The notes under the pieces are model-generated. The model was not told where the DNA came from. It saw only the letters and a program-made list of their open reading frames with translations, and did no database searches. A stretch of 64,000 nt of DNA from Ohtaekwangia sp036786105 (GTDB lineage Bacteria; Bacteroidota; Bacteroidia; Cytophagales; Cyclobacteriaceae). A program made the position numbers and the translations under genes. Location of the stretch: NCBI RefSeq assembly GCF_036786105.1, contig NZ_DAIQRQ010000003.1:124001-188000 (forward strand), read 5' to 3'. Shown piece by piece: positions 1 to 7,093 of this stretch; the first letter of the stretch is position 1, and each line of letters begins with the position of its first letter.

Positions 1-12
1 TATTTGTGCTTG

Positions 13-129
13 CTTATCCAGAAAGACTGAGGGACTGGGCCCGATGACGTCTTAGCATCCTATTCCGGAAGGAATGTTGTGCTAAATCCCTTTCACTACA
101 AATACTTGACTTGTGGTGGAAAAGATAAG
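13..129 (+). promoter_or_regulatory. SAM riboswitch (S-box-like, SAM-I clan)
   Basis: The leader upstream of the methionine synthase gene carries the S-box signature. The closing P1 helix is formed by CTTATC (13-18) and GATAAG (124-129). The conserved core GAGGGACTGG...CCGATGA lies at about 29-46, followed by GCATCC and the GTGCTAAATCCC block near 79-90. A P4-like hairpin pairs CACTACAA (94-101) with TTGTGGTG (111-118). SAM riboswitches of this clan switch off methionine genes when S-adenosylmethionine is plentiful, which fits the metH-metF genes downstream. No clear intrinsic terminator with a T tract follows, so control at translation is possible (inference). Confidence 0.9.
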
Positions 130-173
130 TAAACCCACCTTACGGGCTCTCTGGATAGCGAATATCAAATTAT

Positions 174-186
174 GGAGGGCTTTATG
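174..186 (+). promoter_or_regulatory. Shine-Dalgarno-like GGAGGG deciding the metH start
   Basis: GGAGGG at 174-179 ends four bases before the ATG at 184. An in-frame ATG at 172 overlaps this motif and would add four residues (MEGF) not expected in the family. Strong Shine-Dalgarno motifs are uncommon in Bacteroidota, so this one is notable and supports 184 as the start. It is also a plausible target of riboswitch control. Confidence 0.5.
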
Positions 187-1197
187 AAAATCGAAGACAT
201 TTTGAAAGAACGTATCCTCGTAATCGATGGTGCTATGGGTACGATGATTCAGCGGTATAAGCTGGAAGAAGAAGACTTTCGCGGTGAGCGTTTTAAAAAC
301 CATCCGTCTCCGCTGAAAGGAAATAACGATGTTCTTTCTATCACGCGTCCGGACATTATTAAAGAAATACATCGTCAATACCTGGAAGCAGGTGCGGATA
401 TACTCGAAACCAACACGTTTAGTGGTACAACCATTGCCCAGGCCGATTATCATCTGGAAGATGCGGTATATGACCTGAACTATTACTCTGCAAAGATTGC
501 CAAAGAAGTTGCAGATGAGTATACCAAAAAAGATCCGTCCAAGCCGCGATTTGTGGCCGGTGCTATGGGGCCTACCAACAAGACGGCTTCACTTTCTCCG
601 GATGTAAATAACCCGGGCTATAGAGCGATTACGTTCGATGAGCTTGCCCTTGCATTCAAGCAACAGGCAAAAGGTCTTATAGACGGAGGCGCAGATATAC
701 TGCTGCTGGAAACGATTATTGACACACTTAATGTGAAGGCTGCCCTGTTCGCGATACAGGAGTTGTTTGATGAAATTGGCAAGACGTTACCCGTGATGGT
801 GTCAGGAACGATTACCGATGCAAGTGGAAGAACATTATCCGGGCAAACTACAGAAGCGTTCCTTGTGTCTGTATCGCATGTGCCATTGTTAAGTATAGGA
901 TTGAACTGCGCGCTTGGTGCGAGCCAGTTGAGACCGTATCTACAGGTGTTGAATGAGAAGGCGCCATTCTTTGTGAGCGCGTATCCAAATGCAGGGCTTC
1001 CCAATGAGTTTGGACATTACGATCAAACCCCCGAAGAGATGGGTTCGCAGGTTGAAGTATTTCTCAAGGAAGGATTGATCAATATTGTAGGTGGTTGCTG
1101 CGGCACTACACCCGATCATATTAAACTCATAGCATCCATAGCTGCTAAATATAAACCACGACTAATACAGACTTCAGTAGCAGAAACTGTAAACTGA
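184..1197 (+). CDS. metH: Methionine synthase, homocysteine-binding subunit (split MetH, N-terminal part)
   Basis: This 337-residue protein is the homocysteine S-methyltransferase (zinc-binding) module of cobalamin-dependent methionine synthase. It opens with the usual DGAMGTMIQ motif. The three zinc ligands are visible: Cys242 in GLNCALG and Cys305/Cys306 in GGCCGTTP, closely matching E. coli MetH Cys247/310/311. The protein stops where the homocysteine domain ends in full-length MetH; the remaining domains are encoded by the next gene, 103 bp downstream. It binds homocysteine and activates its thiol for methylation by methylcobalamin on the partner subunit in the cytoplasm. The SAM riboswitch in the leader implies repression by SAM. 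Split MetH is, to my knowledge, seen in other Bacteroidota, so this is probably not an assembly error. Confidence 0.93.
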   Translation: MKIEDILKERILVIDGAMGTMIQRYKLEEEDFRGERFKNHPSPLKGNNDVLSITRPDIIKEIHRQYLEAGADILETNTFSGTTIAQADYHLEDAVYDLNYYSAKIAKEVADEYTKKDPSKPRFVAGAMGPTNKTASLSPDVNNPGYRAITFDELALAFKQQAKGLIDGGADILLLETIIDTLNVKAALFAIQELFDEIGKTLPVMVSGTITDASGRTLSGQTTEAFLVSVSHVPLLSIGLNCALGASQLRPYLQVLNEKAPFFVSAYPNAGLPNEFGHYDQTPEEMGSQVEVFLKEGLINIVGGCCGTTPDHIKLIASIAAKYKPRLIQTSVAETVN

Positions 1198-1266
1198 TAG
1201 TCATATATATACAAAAAAATCATCCGATATATAGTCGAAAGCTAACCTCGAATAATAAAGCAACAT

Positions 1267-1280
1267 CCTGCGAAAGCAGG
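1267..1280 (+). other. GNRA-tetraloop hairpin between the metH halves
   Basis: CCTGC-GAAA-GCAGG forms a perfect 5-bp stem with a GAAA tetraloop 20 bases before the ATG of the second metH gene. Only a short CTTT follows, so it does not look like a terminator. An mRNA stabiliser or translation element is possible; this is inference. Confidence 0.35.
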
Positions 1281-1300
1281 CTTTGATAATTGACCCACCC

Positions 1301-3973
1301 ATGGATTACAGATTGAAATTAAGTGGCCTTGAAGCAATAGAAATTACACCGCAGTCGAATTTTGTTAACATTGGAGAACGAACGAATGTAACAGGTTCGG
1401 CAAAGTTTCTGAAGCTGATTAAGGAAGATAAATTTGAAGAAGCATTGGAAGTAGCACTCGACCAGGTGAGGGGTGGAGCGCAGGTGATTGATGTGAACAT
1501 GGATGAGGGGATGCTCGACTCCAAAGCAGCCATGGTCAAGTATCTGAACTTAATGGCTTCTGAACCGGAGATTGCAGTTATACCCGTAATGGTCGATTCA
1601 TCCAAGTGGGAGGTGATCGAAGCCGGATTGAAATGCCTGCAAGGTAAAGGCATTGTAAACTCCATCAGCTTAAAATCAGGAGAAGAAGAATTTATTCGTC
1701 AGGCAAAGCTGGTGAAGCGCTATGGAGCTGCTGTAGTAGTGATGGCATTCGATGAACAGGGACAAGCCGATACATACGAACGAAGAATATCGATTTGCAA
1801 GCGCGCCTATGATATCATGGTGAACGTAGTAAAGTTCCCTCCGGAGGATATCATTTTCGATCCGAATATATTTCCGGTAGCTACCGGTATAGAAGAGCAC
1901 CGTAACTACGCACTTGATTTTTTTCGTGCTACCAAATGGATACGCGAAAATTTACCGGGTGCACATGTGAGTGGTGGTGTAAGCAACGTGTCGTTCAGCT
2001 TTCGAGGAAATCAGAAAGTGCGCGAAGCAATGCACTCTGCCTTCCTGTATCATGCTATAAAAAATGGTATGGACATGGGTATTGTAAACCCAACGATGCT
2101 GGAAGTATACGATGAGATCGACAAAGAGCTGCTGGAGCGTGTAGAAGATGTCCTGCTGAATCGCAGAGACGATGCCACCGAGCGCCTGCTGGAGTTTGCA
2201 GAAACGGTAAAAGGATCGGCCAAGAAAAAAGAGACGGATGACGAGTGGAGGAAAGGCACCGTAGAAGAACGCATAACCTATGCGCTGGTAAAAGGTGTTA
2301 TCGATTTTATAGATCAGGATACAGAAGAAGCACGCATCAAATACGGCAGACCTTTGCATGTTATTGAAGGACCGCTGATGGCCGGAATGAATGTAGTGGG
2401 TGACCTTTTTGGTGCCGGTAAAATGTTTCTCCCGCAGGTGGTGAAGAGCGCCCGCGTAATGAAGAAGTCCGTTGCGTACCTCACGCCCTACCTCGAAGAA
2501 GAAAAACGTCTGAACGGCACAACTAATAAAACGGCAGCCAAAATATTAATGGCTACAGTGAAAGGCGATGTGCATGATATAGGCAAAAATATAGTGGGCG
2601 TAGTGTTAGCCTGTAACAACTATGAAGTAGTTGATCTGGGTGTAATGGTGCCTTCTGAAAAGATCATTGAAGCGGCCAAGAAAGAAAAAGTAGATGTGAT
2701 TGGCCTGAGTGGTTTAATCACACCATCACTCGATGAAATGGTGCACGTGGCGCGCGAGATGCAGCGTGAAAAGCTGGATTTACCTTTGCTCATTGGTGGA
2801 GCTACCACATCACGCATTCACACCGCTGTAAAGATCGACCCGGTATATGATGGGCCGGTAGTACATGTATTGGATGCTTCGCGTTCTGTGCCAGTGGCCA
2901 GCGAGTTGATCAGCACGGAAACACGTGCAGGCTTTAAATCGAAAGTAAAACAGGAGTATCAGCAGTTACGGGTTGACCACGAAAATCGTAAGGGAACCAA
3001 AAACTATATATCGCTGGCAGATGCGCGTAAGAATAAAGTAAATATTGATTGGTCTGCTACGCGGTATACCAAGCCATCTGTACTTGGCAGAAAAGAGTTT
3101 ATCCAATTCCCATTGGAAGAGCTTCGAAAATATATAGACTGGACACCGTTCTTCCAGACCTGGATGCTGGCAGGCCGCTATCCCGGTATATTGCAAGATC
3201 CGGTAGTAGGAGTGGAAGCCAAAAAACTTTTTGATGATGCCAATGCCATGCTGGATGAGATCATCCACAACAAGAGCCTACAGGCAAATGGTGTTATCGC
3301 TTTCTATCAGGCCGTAAATACCGGCGATGATATAGATCTCTACAAGGATGGTCAGTCAAATCCTTTTGCTACATTTCATTTCCTGCGACAGCAGAATAAG
3401 AAAGCACAAAACCTTCCTAATTTCTGTTTGTCAGACTTTGTTTCGCCGGAACCAGGCAAAGATTATCTCGGTATGTTTGCTGTAACAGCAGGTCTCGGGT
3501 TAGAGAAGCTCGTGGATAAATATAAAGCGAATCATGACGATTACTCGGAGATCATGGCGAAAGCGCTGGCCGATCGTTTAGCAGAGGCCTTCGCCGAATG
3601 CCTGCATGAAAAGGTGCGTCAGGATATATGGGGCTATGCAAACGATGAATATCTAACCAACGATCAACTTATAGCCGAAGAATATAAAGGTATACGCCCG
3701 GCTCCCGGTTATCCGGCATGCCCTGACCACACGGAGAAGAAATTACTATTCGAAATACTTGATGCAGGAAAAGTAGGCATACAACTGACAGAGTCGTACG
3801 CTATGTATCCTGGCGCAGCTGTTAGCGGCTTCTACTTCTCTCATCCCGATTCCAAGTACTTCGGCCTCGGCAAAATTGAAAAAGACCAGGTCGAAGACTA
3901 CGCCCAGCGCAAATCCATGACTATAGAAGAAATTGAAAAATGGCTGGCTCCGAATTTGAGCTACGATTTGTAG
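1301..3973 (+). CDS. metH: Methionine synthase, folate/cobalamin/reactivation subunit (split MetH, C-terminal part)
   Basis: This 890-residue protein carries the rest of MetH: a pterin-binding (methyltetrahydrofolate) barrel at about residues 15-280 starting near FVNIGERTNVTGS, the cobalamin cap helices (about 300-400), the B12-binding Rossmann domain (about 410-540) with the cobalt-ligand motif DVHDIG (His425), and the SAM-dependent activation domain (about 560-890) with RPAPGYPACPDH beginning at Arg799. Added to the preceding 337-residue protein it equals a complete MetH of about 1227 residues. It transfers methyl from methyl-THF to cob(I)alamin and then to homocysteine held by the partner protein, and uses SAM to rescue oxidised cobalamin. 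The ATG at 1301 is preferred; a TTG at 1283 would add six residues (MIIDPP). Same operon as the upstream half. Confidence 0.93.
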   Translation: MDYRLKLSGLEAIEITPQSNFVNIGERTNVTGSAKFLKLIKEDKFEEALEVALDQVRGGAQVIDVNMDEGMLDSKAAMVKYLNLMASEPEIAVIPVMVDSSKWEVIEAGLKCLQGKGIVNSISLKSGEEEFIRQAKLVKRYGAAVVVMAFDEQGQADTYERRISICKRAYDIMVNVVKFPPEDIIFDPNIFPVATGIEEHRNYALDFFRATKWIRENLPGAHVSGGVSNVSFSFRGNQKVREAMHSAFLYHAIKNGMDMGIVNPTMLEVYDEIDKELLERVEDVLLNRRDDATERLLEFAETVKGSAKKKETDDEWRKGTVEERITYALVKGVIDFIDQDTEEARIKYGRPLHVIEGPLMAGMNVVGDLFGAGKMFLPQVVKSARVMKKSVAYLTPYLEEEKRLNGTTNKTAAKILMATVKGDVHDIGKNIVGVVLACNNYEVVDLGVMVPSEKIIEAAKKEKVDVIGLSGLITPSLDEMVHVAREMQREKLDLPLLIGGATTSRIHTAVKIDPVYDGPVVHVLDASRSVPVASELISTETRAGFKSKVKQEYQQLRVDHENRKGTKNYISLADARKNKVNIDWSATRYTKPSVLGRKEFIQFPLEELRKYIDWTPFFQTWMLAGRYPGILQDPVVGVEAKKLFDDANAMLDEIIHNKSLQANGVIAFYQAVNTGDDIDLYKDGQSNPFATFHFLRQQNKKAQNLPNFCLSDFVSPEPGKDYLGMFAVTAGLGLEKLVDKYKANHDDYSEIMAKALADRLAEAFAECLHEKVRQDIWGYANDEYLTNDQLIAEEYKGIRPAPGYPACPDHTEKKLLFEILDAGKVGIQLTESYAMYPGAAVSGFYFSHPDSKYFGLGKIEKDQVEDYAQRKSMTIEEIEKWLAPNLSYDL

Positions 3974-3983
3974 GTGTTGAAGT
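3974..3983. repeat. Left 10-bp inverted repeat around the four-helix-bundle gene
   Basis: GTGTTGAAGT begins directly after the metH stop codon and is the exact reverse complement of ACTTCAACAC at 4417-4426. The two copies bracket the four-helix-bundle gene, as if that gene were a small inserted cassette. Confidence 0.5.
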
Positions 3984-4032
3984 ATAGAGTTAAACAGTCG
4001 TTAATGTTGTTCCAATATAATTATATCAAGTT

Positions 4033-4409
4033 ATGAGTAAGATTGAGAGGTTTGAGGATTTGAAATGCTGGCAGGCAGCGAGGGAGCTTGTGAAGGAAGT
4101 TTATACTATGTCGGATGAGGGAAAGCTGGCGGGGGACTTTGATACGAGAAGTCAATTAAGAAAGGCAGCACTTTCTACTATGAATAATATAGCGGAAGGA
4201 TTTGGCAGGTATAGTAGAAAGGATTTTATAAGGTTTCTGGATACAGTACAAAGTTCTGCGTTGAAAGTGCAAAGTATGCTATACGTACTTTCTGATCTTC
4301 ATTATTTGGAAGCTGGAAGTATAGATATATTGAGAATGAAGTCGATGATAACAAAAACCTGACATTAGGTTTGATCCGATATTTGAGAGAATCAGAGAAT
4401 AAAAGATAA
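4033..4409 (+). pseudogene. Four-helix-bundle (IVS/S23-type) protein, frameshifted near its C terminus
   Basis: The translation from 4033 has the hallmarks of the four helix bundle family first seen in 23S rRNA intervening sequences: RFEDLKCWQAARELVKEVY at the N terminus and NIAEGFGRYSRKDFIRFL in the middle. The open frame stops at 4362 after an atypical tail (ILRMKSMITKT). Shifting frame at the AT-rich GATATATT around 4323-4335 restores the expected family ending (IENEVDDNKNLTLGLIRYLR...), which runs to a TAA at 4407-4409. A 2-bp gain in the AT dinucleotide run, or a 1-bp loss, explains this. The gene lies between metH and metF and is flanked by 10-bp inverted repeats, suggesting a recent insertion. 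A sequencing error is the main alternative. Function of the family is unknown. Confidence 0.75.
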
Positions 4410-4416
4410 CATAAAC

Positions 4417-4426
4417 ACTTCAACAC
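4417..4426. repeat. Right 10-bp inverted repeat around the four-helix-bundle gene
   Basis: ACTTCAACAC is the exact reverse complement of 3974-3983. It sits within an A/C-rich run (CACTTCAACACTTTAACAC) between the four-helix-bundle gene and metF. Confidence 0.5.
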
Positions 4427-4448
4427 TTTAACACACCAACACGTAAAA

Positions 4449-5405
4449 ATGAAAGTAGTCGACCACCTCAAGAATGCGAACGGTAAAACATTGTTCTCTT
4501 TGGAAATTCTGCCTCCGTTGAAGGGGGAAAACATCAAGAATCTTTTTAGCAATATTGACCCATTGATGGAGTTTAAGCCTCCGTTCATTGATGTTACCTA
4601 TCATCGTGAGGAATATGTGTATAGGAAGAAGGAGGGTGGTCTGCTGGAGAAAAGCACTACACGTAAACGCCCGGGAACGGTTGGTATTTGTGCCGCTATA
4701 CAGAATCACTATAAAGTAGATACAGTCCCTCATATTATCTGTGGCGGCTTTAGCAAAGAAGAAACCGAAAACGCCTTGATCGACCTGCACTTCCTGGGGG
4801 TTGACAACGTGTTGTTACTGCAAGGCGATGCTATAAAAAGTGAGTCGCGATTTGTTCCAGAACCGGACGGGCATCGCTATGCATCTGATTTGATTCAGCA
4901 AGTAGTCAACATGAACATGGGGGTATATCTTGATGATGAACTTACCGGTCCTGCGCCCACCAGCTTTTGTATAGGAGTAGCGGGTTATCCGGAGAAACAT
5001 TTTAATGCTCCGAACCTGAAAACTGATCTCAAGTATCTGAAGTTAAAAGTTGATATGGGTGCGCAATATGTTGTTACCCAGATGTTCTTTAGTAACCAAA
5101 AGTATTTCGAATTTGTAGATCGTTGCCGTGAGGCCGGTATCAATGTACCAATCATACCCGGAATCAAGCCGCTCACCGGAAAAGCACAGCTTACCATACT
5201 TCCCAAAACATTTCATATTGACATTCCGGAAGAGCTTGCCGATGAAGCGGAGAAATGTAAGGACAATACTTCTTTAAAGGAGCTCGGTATAGAATGGTGC
5301 ATTCAGCAATCGAAAGAACTCATCAAGAACGGTGTTCCAACACTGCATTTTTATAGCATGGGCAAATCTGATCCGATCTATAGGATAGCAAAAGAACTAT
5401 TTTAA
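4449..5405 (+). CDS. metF: 5,10-methylenetetrahydrofolate reductase
   Basis: The 318-residue protein is a full-length MetF. It reduces 5,10-methylene-THF to 5-methyl-THF with FAD, supplying the methyl donor used by the methionine synthase encoded just upstream. Family landmarks include FSLEILPP near residue 17, DVTYHRE near 50, the folate/flavin segment GVDNVLLLQGD at about 118, and the C-terminal PTLHFYSMG. Its position behind the SAM riboswitch and the two metH genes makes a methyl-cycle operon, interrupted only by the four-helix-bundle insertion. An own promoter in the 4410-4448 A/C-rich spacer cannot be excluded. Confidence 0.95.
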   Translation: MKVVDHLKNANGKTLFSLEILPPLKGENIKNLFSNIDPLMEFKPPFIDVTYHREEYVYRKKEGGLLEKSTTRKRPGTVGICAAIQNHYKVDTVPHIICGGFSKEETENALIDLHFLGVDNVLLLQGDAIKSESRFVPEPDGHRYASDLIQQVVNMNMGVYLDDELTGPAPTSFCIGVAGYPEKHFNAPNLKTDLKYLKLKVDMGAQYVVTQMFFSNQKYFEFVDRCREAGINVPIIPGIKPLTGKAQLTILPKTFHIDIPEELADEAEKCKDNTSLKELGIEWCIQQSKELIKNGVPTLHFYSMGKSDPIYRIAKELF

Positions 5406-5441
5406 CTTATATTAGCGCCCTGTTTGTTGGTAGGTGCTATA

Positions 5442-6887
5442 ATGAAAATACTTTCTTCGTTTGTTTTAATCCTGACCTTTGCGAGTACAGTTGTATTGGC
5501 TCAACATCGCAAGATTGATTCGCTCTTAAAAGTTCTTCCCAAAACAGAAGACAAAAAGCAGCACATTGATCTATTGAATGAGCTTGCCTTTCAATACCTG
5601 TTGATCTCCGTGGATGATGCTGATAAAGTAGTGCGGGATGCGGTAACTGAATCTCGCACTATAGCTTATAAAAAAGGTCTGGCCGAATCTTTGAAAATTC
5701 TCGGCATTATTCACTTTGTTAAGAATGAGTATGGTGTAGCGGCTGAGTATGATTACCAATCGCTAAAGCTATACGAAGAGCTTGACGATCTCTCCGGTCA
5801 ATCAAAAGTATTAAACAACCTGTCCTTGCTGTTCAGCAAGCAGAATCAATTTGATAAGGCACGTGACTTCTCACTAAAATCCCTGAAGCTGAAACGCGAA
5901 ATAGGCGATAGCATAGGCGTAGCAAACTCCTTGCTTGCGCTCTCGGAATACTACCGGAATGCCAAAGACTATGGTAGGGCAGAATATCTCGGTAAACTTG
6001 CACTGGACCGCTTCAGATCAATGAAAGACGATTGGGGTGTAAGCTATGCACACCTGGCGCTCGGCGAAGTATATGCTGACCAGGAAAATTATACCGCTGC
6101 TGCTATATCTTTCAAAGATGCTGTACGCTATGCACGCCTCACCAATGACCACATGCAGATTGTTTCAGCCAGTAATAAATTAGGACAACTGTTTCTGAAC
6201 TCACAGCAGTACGACTCGGCCTATTATTACCTGCACACCACGATTGCACTGGCGCGACAGAAAAGCAGTCGCACGCAGGAGATGGAAGCGCTGAAACATC
6301 TCAGTTTATATTTTGAACGCATGGGCCATCTTGATTCAGCGCTATATTTTACGCGTCAGGCATCTGCCCTTGAGCGCATCATCTTTGAGAATGAACGGCG
6401 CGAACAGATTGCCAGCATCCAGATGTTGTATGATTTTGAAAAGAAGGAACAGGAGCTTGCGTTTCAGCATAAGATTGTGAAACGCCAATATATAGCCATC
6501 GGCGGAGTATCCATCATCCTTTTGCTTTCCATTCTTATTGGTTTCAAATTCTACGGGCTTAATAAGACTAATCATCTCGCCAAAGAGGCGCTTCTCAAAT
6601 TAAATGTTGAGATCAACAAAATGAATGAAAACCTCGAGATGAAAGTGCAGGAGCGAACCGATGAGATTGCGAGGCAAAATCAAAAGCTCATTGAGTACGC
6701 CTTCTTTACCGCACATGAAGTACGCGGCCCTCTTGCCCGTATATTGGGGCTCGTTGAACTGGCGAGAATACGTGAGCTCAATGATGATCACGAAGAGATA
6801 CTCGACCGATTACAGGAAGCAGCCGTGGAGCTGGATGAGATTATCCGCATCATAAACCGCAAGCTCGAAAGCAGCCGTAACTTCTAA
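5442..6887 (+). CDS. TPR sensor protein with histidine-kinase DHp helices but no ATPase domain
   Basis: The 481-residue protein starts with a signal peptide (MKILSSFVLILTFAS...), then about seven TPR-like helical repeats (residues about 35-320) exported to the periplasm. One transmembrane helix follows (about 349-372), then a coiled coil ending in MKVQERTDEIARQNQKL and a dimerisation/phosphoacceptor (DHp) pair with FFTAHEVRGPLARILG. The phosphoacceptor His is residue 425. The chain ends about 55 residues later, where a HATPase_c domain would normally begin, with a clean stop and no frame continuing into one. It may act as a phospho-relay or dimeric scaffold phosphorylated in trans (inference). 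A start at 5424 would add six residues; the ATG at 5442 gives a better signal peptide. Confidence 0.75.
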   Translation: MKILSSFVLILTFASTVVLAQHRKIDSLLKVLPKTEDKKQHIDLLNELAFQYLLISVDDADKVVRDAVTESRTIAYKKGLAESLKILGIIHFVKNEYGVAAEYDYQSLKLYEELDDLSGQSKVLNNLSLLFSKQNQFDKARDFSLKSLKLKREIGDSIGVANSLLALSEYYRNAKDYGRAEYLGKLALDRFRSMKDDWGVSYAHLALGEVYADQENYTAAAISFKDAVRYARLTNDHMQIVSASNKLGQLFLNSQQYDSAYYYLHTTIALARQKSSRTQEMEALKHLSLYFERMGHLDSALYFTRQASALERIIFENERREQIASIQMLYDFEKKEQELAFQHKIVKRQYIAIGGVSIILLLSILIGFKFYGLNKTNHLAKEALLKLNVEINKMNENLEMKVQERTDEIARQNQKLIEYAFFTAHEVRGPLARILGLVELARIRELNDDHEEILDRLQEAAVELDEIIRIINRKLESSRNF

Positions 6888-6888
6888 T

Positions 6889-6904
6889 CGTCCGCTCACG
6901 GACG
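6889..6904. promoter_or_regulatory. Palindrome CGTCCG-N4-CGGACG
   Basis: A perfect 6-bp inverted repeat with a 4-bp spacer lies directly after the TPR/DHp gene and about 190 bp before the FtsX permease. No T tract follows, so it is a poor terminator. It could be a binding site for an activator of the permease gene (see the sigma-54-like site at 6979). Confidence 0.4.
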
Positions 6905-6978
6905 TTCCCCGTACGATTCTATACAGGTATATTGTGCGTTTTCGCTATAACCAGCTCATAGGCCAGCATTTACTTTCG

Positions 6979-6994
6979 TGGCACGTGATTGTCT
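6979..6994 (+). promoter_or_regulatory. Possible sigma-54-type -24/-12 promoter of the permease gene
   Basis: TGGCACG-TGAT-TGTCT matches the -24 element of the sigma-54 consensus exactly, while the -12 element (TTGCW expected) has two mismatches including the conserved G. The palindrome at 6889-6904 lies about 75 bp upstream, at an enhancer-like distance. Weak, inferred call. Confidence 0.3.
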
Positions 6995-7093
6995 TTATAC
7001 AATGCATACGGGCAGATATTGTCTGGTCGAATATTCTGTATATAAAATGTAACCTTGTAAAGTACCATCAGTATTGATTAAAACCTTAGCTGC

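Noticed and set aside
5412..5438. TAGCGCC / GGTGCTA hairpin between metF and the TPR/DHp gene as a terminator
   Set aside because: Contains a G-U pair and has no T tract after it.
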